From: JAGOME01 sp039812375 | GTDB lineage: Bacteria; Actinomycetota; Actinomycetes; Actinomycetales; Dermatophilaceae | Direction of reading: 5' to 3' | NCBI GenBank assembly: GCA_039812375.1 | Contig: JBDIAO010000079.1 | Span: 1 to 13,054, forward strand | DNA length: 13,054 nt | Part shown: positions 1 through 6,429 of the stretch, piece by piece | Position numbering within the stretch: position 1 is the first letter of the stretch | Layout of the letters: every line of letters begins with the position of its first letter | Translations under genes and position numbers: made by a program | The notes under the pieces: model-generated | Databases searched by the model: none | What the model was told of the DNA's origin: nothing | The model's input: the letters and a program-made list of their open reading frames with translations, nothing else

Positions 1-248
1 CCGTGCACGTCGGTCGTCCGGTACATCACGCGCCACGCGCGCGCCTCGAACGGGACACCGACGAGTTCCTCGGTACGCACGATCGTCCCCGGCGCCCCGT
101 CGCGGGCACCCGTCGGCTGCATATAGAACGCCTCGAGGTTGCGGCGCTCGACGGCGTCCCCGCCCATCCGCACCGCAACCATGGCAACGAGCGCCCCGAT
201 GAGAGCCAACGCAACGGCGAGAACTCGCATCGCACGCGGATGCCGCAT
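1..248 (-). CDS. Secretory-lipase-like alpha/beta hydrolase, N-terminal part only
   Basis: The reading frame starts at 248 (or at a second in-frame ATG at 230) and runs off the window edge, so only about 82 residues are visible. The protein opens with a hydrophobic segment, MRVLAVALALIGALVAMVAV from the second ATG, which reads as a signal anchor or uncleaved signal peptide. After this comes FYMQPTGARDGAPGTIVRTE and then ARAWRVMYRTTD. The pattern of 'PGtivRtE' followed by 'aRawRvmYrttD' is what I know from the N-terminus of actinobacterial secreted lipase-family hydrolases; the catalytic residues lie outside the window. It begins about 40 nt after the upstream hydrolase gene and is probably co-transcribed with it. 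There is no good ribosome site close to either ATG, and an 18-bp tandem duplication has doubled the start region. The family call is from pattern memory and is moderate. Confidence 0.6.
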   Translation of the reverse strand, partial: MRHPRAMRVLAVALALIGALVAMVAVRMGGDAVERRNLEAFYMQPTGARDGAPGTIVRTEELVGVPFEARAWRVMYRTTDVH

Positions 249-261
249 CGCACGCGGATGC
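226..261 (-). repeat. 18-bp tandem duplication over a start codon
   Basis: The 18-mer at 226-243 is repeated exactly at 244-261. On the minus strand this gives two in-frame ATG codons (248 and 230), each preceded by the same His-Pro-Arg-Ala codons, so the lipase-like protein can start six residues longer or shorter. Confidence 0.8.
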
Positions 262-288
262 CGTGTCGCCGTCCTCTGGCGGGTCGGA

Positions 289-1503
289 TCACCTGACAAG
301 TTGATCATCCATCCAATCGAACATGCGCTGCGCGGTGAGGGTGCGCGCCAGGGGCTGGCAGTGACCTGCGGCCCCCTCTTCGGCGGTGAACCGGCAGAGC
401 GTCGACACTGGGAAGGTCAGCGCGGCGAGCTGCTTCGCTTGCTCAGGCCAGAACTGCTCTCCCTCGGGGTCTGTGATGAACAGCGGCGTCGTGATCCGAG
501 CAGCGACGTCGACGGCCGTGTAGGTCCGCACGGCCGTGATCGTATCGGCGTAGCCCTTCGCCGCGTATGGGCGCGCTCGGAACTGCCAGGTGCGGGCGGT
601 TGCGGCAGAGAACTTCAGCCCGAGCGCCATCTCCTTGTCGAACTTCTCATTGTCGCCGGCATCCAGCGCCCTGAGCAGCATCGCTGGCAGCTGGCTCGTC
701 CACGAGGTGGAAACATCCACGACGCCGGGGTCGGTGATCGCGGCCGCGTATCGGTGCTCGAACGCCAGCGCGCGGGCGACCCAGTAGCCTCCCTGGCTAA
801 TGCCGTACAGACCGATCCGGCTCGGGTCGACGCCCTGCAGGCGAGAGACGAAGTCGTAGACGGGCGTGAGGACGTTCTCCCAATCAGGCCGGAACGGAAT
901 GTTTCGTTCGATCAGTTGTGACTGTTGGCCGGGGCCGTCGAACACCAGCACCGTGTAGCCGCGGTCGAGGGCGGGCGACACGCAGGTCGCCCACAGTCCA
1001 GCGAGTGACCCGTCACTGCCGTTGACAGCAACGAGCGTCGCTCCGGTGGCGCGCTCCTTGGCTGGGCGGAAGAGATATCCCGGCAGCGAACTCAGTTCAT
1101 AGGGGATGTCGACACATTCTGTGCGCACGGGCGACTGTGCGATGAAGTTGTCCCAGGCTGCCCGCTGCTTGCGGAACGTCGGGCTGAGTTGCGTGTCGTC
1201 GGCGAGAGCGCTGACGGCGTTGACGGCCACGCTGAAGTATGCGGATGCTCGCAGGTAGGCGCCGGCCGCGCTGACACGGTGCCCAGCCGACGCGCAGGCG
1301 TCCGCGGTAGCGACGGTTCGCTCGGCGAGCCCGTTCCACGCGGCGAACCAGTGGCGGTGGTCTCCTTTGCGGATACCTGCGGTCGCGGCGAGCACTTCGC
1401 CCACATCGGCAGCACCAGCGGTCGCGTGACCGAGAGCCACGCGAATCTCGAAGTCGAAGTCGGGATCTGGTGAGAATGAGGGGATGTCGCGTCGAGTGTG
1501 CAT
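289..1503 (-). CDS. Alpha/beta hydrolase, FrsA/Ayg1/pseudooxynicotine-hydrolase-like
   Basis: A predicted cytoplasmic serine hydrolase of 404 residues. About 140 N-terminal residues are helical and carry no catalytic motif, as in the cap region of 2,6-dihydroxypseudooxynicotine hydrolase and fungal Ayg1. The alpha/beta core follows, with an oxyanion-type region around VLVFDGPGQ. The nucleophile elbow is GISQGG (Ser236), the likely acid is Asp345 in ITDPEGEQFWP, and the likely base is His381 in GAAGHCQP, so the triad looks complete. The start at 1503 is chosen because AAGGAG lies 8 nt upstream; a GTG at 1578 would add 25 residues overlapping the previous gene and has no such site. The gene follows a membrane-protein gene (72 nt gap) and precedes a second hydrolase. 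The family usually cleaves C-C or ester bonds in aromatic or polyketide substrates; the substrate here is unknown. Confidence 0.85.
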   Translation of the reverse strand: MHTRRDIPSFSPDPDFDFEIRVALGHATAGAADVGEVLAATAGIRKGDHRHWFAAWNGLAERTVATADACASAGHRVSAAGAYLRASAYFSVAVNAVSALADDTQLSPTFRKQRAAWDNFIAQSPVRTECVDIPYELSSLPGYLFRPAKERATGATLVAVNGSDGSLAGLWATCVSPALDRGYTVLVFDGPGQQSQLIERNIPFRPDWENVLTPVYDFVSRLQGVDPSRIGLYGISQGGYWVARALAFEHRYAAAITDPGVVDVSTSWTSQLPAMLLRALDAGDNEKFDKEMALGLKFSAATARTWQFRARPYAAKGYADTITAVRTYTAVDVAARITTPLFITDPEGEQFWPEQAKQLAALTFPVSTLCRFTAEEGAAGHCQPLARTLTAQRMFDWMDDQLVR

Positions 1504-1511
1504 GGCTGATG

Positions 1512-1517
1512 CTCCTT
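1512..1517 (-). promoter_or_regulatory. Ribosome binding site that fixes the hydrolase start
   Basis: AAGGAG on the minus strand, 8 nt before the ATG at 1503. It decides in favour of this start over the upstream in-frame GTG at 1578. Confidence 0.75.
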
Positions 1518-1574
1518 GTGAATAGTCGTACCGGATGGGTGCCGCGGGGCCGGTGGCGAGTCGGTCCGCCTGCG

Positions 1575-2162
1575 TCACGGCTTGGCAGTGGCGGTGTGGG
1601 TGGTGGTCTCGGCGACCGTGCGGACGGTGTACTTGACGGTTGCGACGATGGCGGCGACGGGGATGCCCCAGTTCAGTACGACCAAGACGATCGGGCGCAC
1701 GGCACCGTCAGTGGCGATCGCCGCGGCCAGGATGTGCCCGACCGCCATCAAGAGAACGGCGCCGCCCCAGGCGAGGCTGATGCGTCGGTTCACCGCGTTG
1801 AAGGTGGCTGAGCCCCAGTACTCCCGCGGGGTCGTCTCTCGGGCGTACGCGGCGGTGAACGGCGCGAAGCCGGCGGTGATGAGGATGTAGCCAGCGAGCA
1901 GCAGAGTCCCGAGGCCTCGCCCGTATGCTCCGATGACGGAGGAGGCTTCGTGTCCCGCGGTGAAAGCTATGAGGCTCAACGCTGCGAGCATGACGGCACT
2001 TGCGACCGGCAGAGCCTTGATCCCCGTGCGAGCGTCCATCGCGATCATGACGATGGCAGCCAGGACCCCGAGCAGAGCGGCCCACCCGGTGGGAATAGCG
2101 CTCGCCAGAAGCGAGAACATCGCGAAGGGCACGAGGCCGAGGATGATCTTGGTGGGGTTCAT
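1575..2162 (-). CDS. Six-helix integral membrane protein, unknown function
   Basis: A 195-residue, very hydrophobic protein. Six likely membrane spans lie at about residues 6-24, 27-43, 52-69, 83-106, 130-150 and 158-178. The spans are joined by short loops, including a polar one (ARETTPREYWGSATFNAVNRR, about 107-127, quoted in part: ARETTPREYW). The C-terminal tail is short and Thr-rich. I see no catalytic or transporter motif and do not recognise the family. The start is supported by AAGGAG 7 nt upstream (2170-2175). The gene sits between a small membrane-protein gene and the alpha/beta hydrolase, all on the same strand with short gaps, so one operon is likely. It could be a partner or export factor for the hydrolases, but that is inference from position only. 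Confidence 0.75.
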   Translation of the reverse strand: MNPTKIILGLVPFAMFSLLASAIPTGWAALLGVLAAIVMIAMDARTGIKALPVASAVMLAALSLIAFTAGHEASSVIGAYGRGLGTLLLAGYILITAGFAPFTAAYARETTPREYWGSATFNAVNRRISLAWGGAVLLMAVGHILAAAIATDGAVRPIVLVVLNWGIPVAAIVATVKYTVRTVAETTTHTATAKP

Positions 2163-2173
2163 TAGGGTTCTCC

Positions 2174-2224
2174 TTGTTGTGTGGTTCGAGTTGTTGTGCG
2201 GTTCGAGTTGTTGTGCGGTTCGAG
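2174..2224. repeat. Three tandem copies of a 17-bp repeat
   Basis: TTGTTGTGYGGTTCGAG occurs three times without spacers (2174-2190, 2191-2207, 2208-2224). The first copy has T and the other two have C at the ninth position. The array fills the gap between the small membrane-protein stop codon and the ribosome site of the six-helix protein, and its first copy overlaps the last two bases of that site (2170-2175). Confidence 0.9.
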
Positions 2225-2225
2225 C

Positions 2226-2429
2226 TCAGGCAGCAATCGGAGTGCGCTGGGCGGGGGCGCCGAGGCCGACAGCCCACAGCAGGTAAGAGTTGAGGTGGGT
2301 GCCGCTGACGAAGGCGGCGCCGCGGCGGTCACGGTGGGTCAGCACTCGGATCGTGGCGACGATAAGCCCGAGGACGAAGAGCGTCGTCATGTAGTTGCCG
2401 ATGAGTGCGGCAATGAGGTGTGCGATCAT
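2226..2429 (-). CDS. Small membrane protein, probably a truncated DUF6790-type gene
   Basis: A 67-residue frame with one clear membrane span (about residues 3-29, including MTTLFVLGLIVATIRVL) and the beginning of a second (NSYLLWAVGLG, 47-57). After this the sequence turns abruptly into a polar tail (APAQRTPIAA) and stops. From memory, the layout resembles the N-terminal third of DUF6790-type membrane proteins, which run to roughly 170 residues with several spans; the rest is absent here. The start has AAGGA 6 nt upstream (2436-2440). It is the first gene after the regulator-operon gap and reads toward the six-helix protein. It may be a decayed gene or a short functional protein. Coding is likely; the family assignment is tentative. 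Confidence 0.55.
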   Translation of the reverse strand: MIAHLIAALIGNYMTTLFVLGLIVATIRVLTHRDRRGAAFVSGTHLNSYLLWAVGLGAPAQRTPIAA

Positions 2430-2503
2430 GGCTGGTCCTTGTCGCGGGGCGAAACGCGGTGGGTGGTTGATGCATTCAGCCTCGCCCGCAGACGCGCAAC
2501 CCC

Positions 2504-2524
2504 GACTGTGCGAAGTGCACAGTC
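2504..2524. promoter_or_regulatory. Perfect 8-bp inverted repeat, candidate operator or terminator
   Basis: GACTGTGC, five bases, then GCACAGTC. It lies in the 116-bp gap after the stop codon of the LuxR-type gene and before the first gene of the hydrolase operon, about 75 bp from that gene's start. No T-run follows on either strand, which argues against a classical terminator. Position and symmetry suit an operator for the operon, possibly for the adjacent LuxR-type protein. Binding is inferred, not shown. Confidence 0.45.
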
Positions 2525-2545
2525 CTCACCCAGCAGTCGGCTCTG

Positions 2546-5245
2546 TCAGCGCGTGTTCGCGCGCACGGCCTCGATCAGCTGGTGGCGCGAGCTCGTGCCG
2601 GTCTTCGCATAGATGCGGGACAGGTGGAACGAGATGGTCGATCTCGTCACGAACAGCTCTTTCGCCGCCTGCTGGTAGCTCAACCCCTCCAGGATCAGTG
2701 CGGCGACTTCCCGTTCGCGTTCGCTGAGCGTCGACAGCACCGACGTTCCCGACGGCACCGACGTTCCCGAGGTTCCCGACGGCACCGCGGCCCGCTCGGG
2801 AGTATCGCGATCAAGGTGCTCTGCCAGGTGCTCGGCCCCGATGCGGCGCAGTGCAGATGCGGCACGCCTGCGCCGCACCGCATCCGCGCTATCAGATGTC
2901 CTTCGGAGGGCGGCGTCGTACTGGATCATCACGTCGATCGCGGGGAGTTGTGACAGTCCGTGGTCGGCAAGCTCCAACACATGTCGGGTTCCGCCGGGTG
3001 ATCGGTCGACTCGCGCTTCAAGCCAGTCAGCGACCTCGTTCGACCACGGTGGCGGGTCCACCGTGCGCAGCAGTTCCGCCCAGCGCGGGACGTCTTGCGG
3101 CCGCCCCGCCCAGTGGGCACCGATCGCCTGCGCGACATACCAAAGGTGCGGCACCTGTTCCTCGGCCAAGTCATCGGGTGACCCGAGATCACTGGTGCGA
3201 CCCTCCAGCCAGCCTGCCTGCTCGCTCGGGTCGTCGAGAAAGAAGAGCGTGAGCACATCGACGATGTCCCCGGCATGCACGGCAGCGGGATGTGGCCCGC
3301 GGATGCGAATGGTTCGCGCCCGCGCCATCGCCGACCGTGCTCGATCAGGGTCATTCGCGACGACGGCGATGAGCGGTTCGATCGCGGTAGTCAGCGGCGA
3401 GGGGTACATGAATCGACCCGCACGAGCGAGGTCGATCATCATTGCCGCGCGCGGCCACTGGCCGTTGATGAAGTAGGCAAATCCAAGCAGGCCATGGAAG
3501 ACGCCATCTCGGAAGTCCATGAGTCCGTCCGCGAACCGAGAGGTCACCAGACTCAAGTCGCCGATCGCCTCCCGGGGCAGCCCGGTCAACGACATCACCG
3601 CTCCCCGCCACGCGAGACCGATCGTGCCCTCTGTGGTCGCGGCCATCGTCGCGCGATCGACAGAGAGAAGGCCTCTCAAGGTCATCCGCTCGGACACCGG
3701 CGCCGCTCGCTGGGCCGCCTGTCCGCGGGTCACGGCGGCATACCCACTCACCGCGTCGTCCGAGACGGATCCAGCATCAGCGATCGCGAGATCCTTCAAC
3801 GCCGATTCCGCAGATCGTCCTGCGGCGACCATGGACCATGCGCGCATGACACGTGCGCGGTATGCCGTCAACGCATCCAAGCCCGCGAAGTCGATTTCGG
3901 TCAGGGCGCCGAGGATGTCACTGGACTCGACGAATCGGTTCTGGGCCGCAAGCTTCATCCCGACGACAACGCGTGCCTGCGGTGTTAGGGGGACCTCGCT
4001 CTCCTGCACACTCACGTCGTCGAGATCCAGCGCGAAGATTGACTCCATGTCGGCCTCGAGCACGTGTCTTGACGCGGCCTCCGGGGTCGCGCTCGATCGT
4101 ACGGCCTGCCGGAGGAAGCGGGCGGCCTCTCGGTAGCGACCGCGTTCGTGCAAGGCCCCCGCGTGCGCCCTCAGATCCGCGGCGAGGCCGTCGTCGACGC
4201 CGTGCGCTGCGGCGACCCGGTGACGCAACCGCTCGCCCTGCGAGACAGCCCGTGCGGCGGCGACGCGGTGCATGCGCTCCCTGGTCGCGGGTGGGATGTT
4301 GTCGTAGACCGCGGCCCGCACGACACCGTGGAACACCCTTGCGCGGGGCGCCATACCGGTGCGCTCGATGACGACGAGCCCTTCCTGATCGAGCAGATCG
4401 AGGGCTGACGACACATCAGCACCGTCGGTGAGGTTGGCGATCAACCCGGGGTCCGCACCATCGCCTCCGATGACCGCGATCGCACTCAGGGTCGCAACGG
4501 CGGCCGGGTCCAGCCGTCCGAGCCTCTCGCCCATGGCGGCAACGATCTCGCGCGTTGCGGGCAACTTGTCTCCCTCGACGAGCTGCTGTAGCTGACCGGT
4601 GGAGTATTCGCGCAGGAGGGACTGCAGAAACAGTGGACTCCCGCCGGTATGTGCTCGAAGTGCCTGAGCCAGACCCAGAGTCGCATCGGGAGAGGACGCG
4701 CGCAGAAGATCCAGCGTCGCGTCGTCATCTAACCCGTCAAGGACGACCCGAACGACCGACGGCGCACGGTGGAGCAAACTCACCCAGCGAAGATGGCGGT
4801 GCCCGATGGGACGATGCCCAGCCACGACAAGGCACCGGATGCCGACCAGGCGCTCCATGAGCACCCCGACGGCATCGATGGATTCGGGGTCCGCCCAGTG
4901 GAGGTCATCGAGCACCACGACCAGGAGCCCCTCCTCCGAGAGCCCCTCCTCGCGCAACCCATCCAGACGAGCGCCGAGCGCACGCGACGCGCTCAAGGCG
5001 TTGGAGCTCACCCCGTCAAGGTCGACGCCCAGCTGTTCGAGCAGACCGAGTGGATCGCTCTGGGTGTCTTCGTATGCCGTGGCGCGCAGAACGTCGCGAG
5101 ACGGGAACTTCGCCGCAATTGCCCGCGCAAGATGCGTCTTGCCGAAACCGGCGTGGCCCTCGACGTCAAGGACAGTGGGTATCCCCTTCTGCGCACGTTC
5201 GATCGCCTGCGCCGCAAGGGAATCGACCTTCGCCGACCGGCCCAT
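2546..5245 (-). CDS. LAL-type LuxR transcriptional regulator with N-terminal ATPase domain
   Basis: An 899-residue large ATP-binding LuxR-type activator. It begins MGRSAKVDSL, the usual 'GR..E...L' opening of the family. The Walker A motif is GHAGFGKT (about residues 30-37) and Walker B is VVVLDDLHW (109-117). A long helical, TPR-like middle follows. The last ~63 residues are a LuxR/GerE helix-turn-helix (LSEREREVAALILEGLSYQQ, then TRSTISFHLSRIYAKTG). A short Ser/Gly/Thr/Pro-rich linker built from DNA repeats (2738-2787) precedes the DNA-binding domain. The start at 5245 has GAGGGG 7 nt upstream; a longer frame from a GTG at 5341 has no such site. The gene points toward the hydrolase operon and is divergent from the lipoprotein gene. 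It probably activates one or both neighbours in response to an unknown ligand. Confidence 0.9.
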   Translation of the reverse strand: MGRSAKVDSLAAQAIERAQKGIPTVLDVEGHAGFGKTHLARAIAAKFPSRDVLRATAYEDTQSDPLGLLEQLGVDLDGVSSNALSASRALGARLDGLREEGLSEEGLLVVVLDDLHWADPESIDAVGVLMERLVGIRCLVVAGHRPIGHRHLRWVSLLHRAPSVVRVVLDGLDDDATLDLLRASSPDATLGLAQALRAHTGGSPLFLQSLLREYSTGQLQQLVEGDKLPATREIVAAMGERLGRLDPAAVATLSAIAVIGGDGADPGLIANLTDGADVSSALDLLDQEGLVVIERTGMAPRARVFHGVVRAAVYDNIPPATRERMHRVAAARAVSQGERLRHRVAAAHGVDDGLAADLRAHAGALHERGRYREAARFLRQAVRSSATPEAASRHVLEADMESIFALDLDDVSVQESEVPLTPQARVVVGMKLAAQNRFVESSDILGALTEIDFAGLDALTAYRARVMRAWSMVAAGRSAESALKDLAIADAGSVSDDAVSGYAAVTRGQAAQRAAPVSERMTLRGLLSVDRATMAATTEGTIGLAWRGAVMSLTGLPREAIGDLSLVTSRFADGLMDFRDGVFHGLLGFAYFINGQWPRAAMMIDLARAGRFMYPSPLTTAIEPLIAVVANDPDRARSAMARARTIRIRGPHPAAVHAGDIVDVLTLFFLDDPSEQAGWLEGRTSDLGSPDDLAEEQVPHLWYVAQAIGAHWAGRPQDVPRWAELLRTVDPPPWSNEVADWLEARVDRSPGGTRHVLELADHGLSQLPAIDVMIQYDAALRRTSDSADAVRRRRAASALRRIGAEHLAEHLDRDTPERAAVPSGTSGTSVPSGTSVLSTLSEREREVAALILEGLSYQQAAKELFVTRSTISFHLSRIYAKTGTSSRHQLIEAVRANTR
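2738..2787 (-). repeat. In-frame short repeats coding a Ser/Gly/Thr/Pro linker
   Basis: Imperfect copies of a 12-18 bp unit (CACCGACGTTCCCGACGG and shorter versions) lie side by side inside the LuxR-type gene. They encode VPSGTSGTSVPSGTSVLS, a flexible linker just before the helix-turn-helix domain. Slippage here would lengthen or shorten the linker. Confidence 0.75.
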
Positions 5246-5252
5246 AGGAGCA

Positions 5253-5258
5253 CCCCTC
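5253..5258 (-). promoter_or_regulatory. Ribosome binding site of the LuxR-type gene
   Basis: GAGGGG on the minus strand, 7 nt before the ATG at 5245. It supports the shorter start, whose first residues match the family's usual N-terminus. Confidence 0.6.
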
Positions 5259-5267
5259 ACGCCGCCG

Positions 5268-5273
5268 AGTGTA
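5268..5273 (-). promoter_or_regulatory. Possible -10 box for the LuxR-type gene
   Basis: TACACT on the minus strand, 22 bp before the chosen ATG, giving a short leader that includes the ribosome site. The hexamer 17 bp further upstream (GCAGTC) is a poor -35, so this is weak and would fit an activated promoter. Confidence 0.3.
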
Positions 5274-5417
5274 GCGACGCCCATCCCGTGGACTGCGGCA
5301 TCGCGGATCTCCAGCATCGTGCGCTGCGGGCACGGCGACACCGATCACAGTGCTGGGACGGCGGAGCGGACCAACCGCCGCAACGGGTACCGGCATCGGA
5401 CCTGGACACCCGTGCCG

Positions 5418-5461
5418 CGTGTCTGGACACGGAATGGGTGCGGCAAACGTGCACCTCGCGC
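5418..5461. repeat. 44-bp direct repeat, copy 1, with 14-bp palindrome
   Basis: Copy 1 of a 44-bp unit repeated at 5471-5514 with a single mismatch (G at 5443, A at 5496). It opens with the inverted repeat CGTGTC-TG-GACACG (5418-5431) and ends with GTGCACC. A partial relative (CTGGACACCCGTGCCG) lies just before it at about 5402-5417. Confidence 0.9.
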
Positions 5462-5470
5462 GGCACACGG

Positions 5471-5514
5471 CGTGTCTGGACACGGAATGGGTGCGACAAA
5501 CGTGCACCTCGCGC
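5471..5514. repeat. 44-bp direct repeat, copy 2, with 14-bp palindrome
   Basis: Copy 2 starts 53 bp after copy 1, close to five helical turns. The palindrome CGTGTC-TG-GACACG is at 5471-5484. The distance to the lipoprotein start is about 125 bp, and to the LuxR-type start about 225 bp. Confidence 0.9.
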
Positions 5515-5590
5515 CGCCCCGGCGGCTGACCCGGAAGCGTCGCCCGGCAGCGGGTTCGCGTCGGTGCCATGGACGGGGTCGGTGGCCAAC

Positions 5591-5596
5591 TACCCT
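5591..5596 (+). promoter_or_regulatory. Possible -10 box for the lipoprotein gene
   Basis: TACCCT, 41 bp before the GTG start. A TGGACG upstream (5570-5575) is only 15 bp away and is a poor -35. Weak. Confidence 0.25.
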
Positions 5597-5624
5597 GGGA
5601 GAGATCAGCAGCCACAGTGCCGAC

Positions 5625-5632
5625 GAAGGGAG
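5625..5632 (+). promoter_or_regulatory. Ribosome binding site that fixes the lipoprotein GTG start
   Basis: GAAGGGAG, 5 nt before the GTG at 5638. It selects this start over an in-frame ATG at 5569 that would place 23 polar residues before the signal peptide. Confidence 0.7.
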
Positions 5633-5637
5633 CCCAG

Positions 5638-6342
5638 GTGCGCATTAGCCTTCCAGTAGCGTCCGTGCTGCTCGCTGGTGTGCTGGCTGGTTGTGGTAGC
5701 CAGTCAGGGACGCCTTCGGTCGCTCCGGTGGATGCGACGACGAGCACCACCGCATCCACCGCCAGCCCCGCGACGCCCAGCCCCGCCACCCCCAGTGTCA
5801 CGACCATCCCCAAGGTGCGCGCCTACCGGATCCTCACTCAGGAGGCGCTCGAGGCCGCACTCCTCGAGGCCAACCAGCTGCCCCCGGGCTACCGCCAGAA
5901 CCCACCCACCCCGGACGCGCCAGCGGCATACTTCTGCGGGTACACCCCGCCGGCCGTGGAACAGCTACAGGTGCACCGCGACTTCACCACGGGCACCGGG
6001 CCGTCCGCCGAAGCCGTCAGGATCAGCCTGCGCCAGTATGCCTCCGCAGATGATGCCGGCCTCGCCTGGGGCGCACTCGCCCAGGCTCTCAAGACGTGCA
6101 CCAACGACGTCATCAACGGGGACAAGGTCACCTATGCCCCTCTCCCGGCACCCAAGGTCGGGGAGGCCGCCCTCGGGGTCAGGACCGAGACTGGCGGCAC
6201 CACGGTGGCTCAGTATTTCGTCCTCGTCGGTCCGGTCATCATGAGCACCGGCGGGGACGGATTGGTCAACGCCGACGCCGACACCATCGGGGGCATCCTC
6301 AAGGCCCAGGTCGACCGCTACGTGGATGCCGCGGGGCCGTAG
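5638..6342 (+). CDS. Secreted lipoprotein, possibly with a sensor-type domain
   Basis: A 234-residue predicted lipoprotein anchored to the outer face of the membrane. From the GTG start the signal peptide is short: VRISLPVASVLLAGVLAGC, with lipobox LAGC and lipidated Cys19. Next is a disordered Thr/Ser/Ala/Pro stretch of about 40 residues, typical of a linker crossing the cell wall. A globular part from about residue 60 to the end holds two cysteines (FCGY and KTCTND), which may form a disulphide. The overall shape resembles actinobacterial 'sensor domain' lipoproteins related to the extracellular part of PknH, but I see no diagnostic motif. The gene is divergent from the LuxR-type gene and is followed by a hairpin and the PucR-type gene. 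The lipoprotein call is strong; the function is unknown. Confidence 0.8.
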   Translation: MRISLPVASVLLAGVLAGCGSQSGTPSVAPVDATTSTTASTASPATPSPATPSVTTIPKVRAYRILTQEALEAALLEANQLPPGYRQNPPTPDAPAAYFCGYTPPAVEQLQVHRDFTTGTGPSAEAVRISLRQYASADDAGLAWGALAQALKTCTNDVINGDKVTYAPLPAPKVGEAALGVRTETGGTTVAQYFVLVGPVIMSTGGDGLVNADADTIGGILKAQVDRYVDAAGP

Positions 6343-6352
6343 CCGATCCCGG

Positions 6353-6375
6353 GTATGCCGCCTGAGGCGGCATAC
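6353..6375. terminator. Perfect 10-bp hairpin after the lipoprotein gene
   Basis: GTATGCCGCC, loop TGA, GGCGGCATAC, starting 10 bp after the lipoprotein stop codon. No T-run follows, which is common among actinobacterial terminators. As it lies only 55 bp before the PucR-type gene, it could instead be an operator for that gene. The longer frame of the regulator would begin inside this hairpin, so that start is unlikely. Confidence 0.5.
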
Positions 6376-6429
6376 GGATGTGTCACCCAAGGACCAAGGG
6401 CTGGTTCGAACCGAGTGCGGCGGCTGAGA

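Larger units (their letters stand above)
5246..5637. other. Divergent intergenic region with repeats and promoters
   Basis: These 392 bp separate the minus-strand LuxR-type gene from the plus-strand lipoprotein gene. I see no convincing gene here. The region holds the two 44-bp repeats, the ribosome sites of both flanking genes, and weak -10-like boxes for each direction. It probably carries the control region of both genes. Confidence 0.7.

Noticed and set aside
26..292. 88-codon minus-strand frame starting with GTG that overlaps the hydrolase stop
   Set aside because: Arg/Ser/Cys-rich composition; the neighbouring frame gives a signal anchor followed by lipase-like sequence.
2181..2224. 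Repeated GGTTCGAG resembling tRNA T-loops
   Set aside because: It is part of a 17-bp tandem repeat; no stems fit.
5246..5341. Thirty-two-residue N-terminal extension of the LuxR-type regulator
   Set aside because: No ribosome site precedes the GTG at 5341, while GAGGGG precedes the ATG at 5245, whose first residues match the family opening.
5418..5514. CRISPR array
   Set aside because: There are only two copies, 44 bp long with a 9-bp spacer, and no cas genes.
6400..6412. GGTTCGAAC resembling a tRNA T-loop
   Set aside because: The flanking bases do not form a five-pair T-stem, and no acceptor or anticodon arm can be placed upstream.
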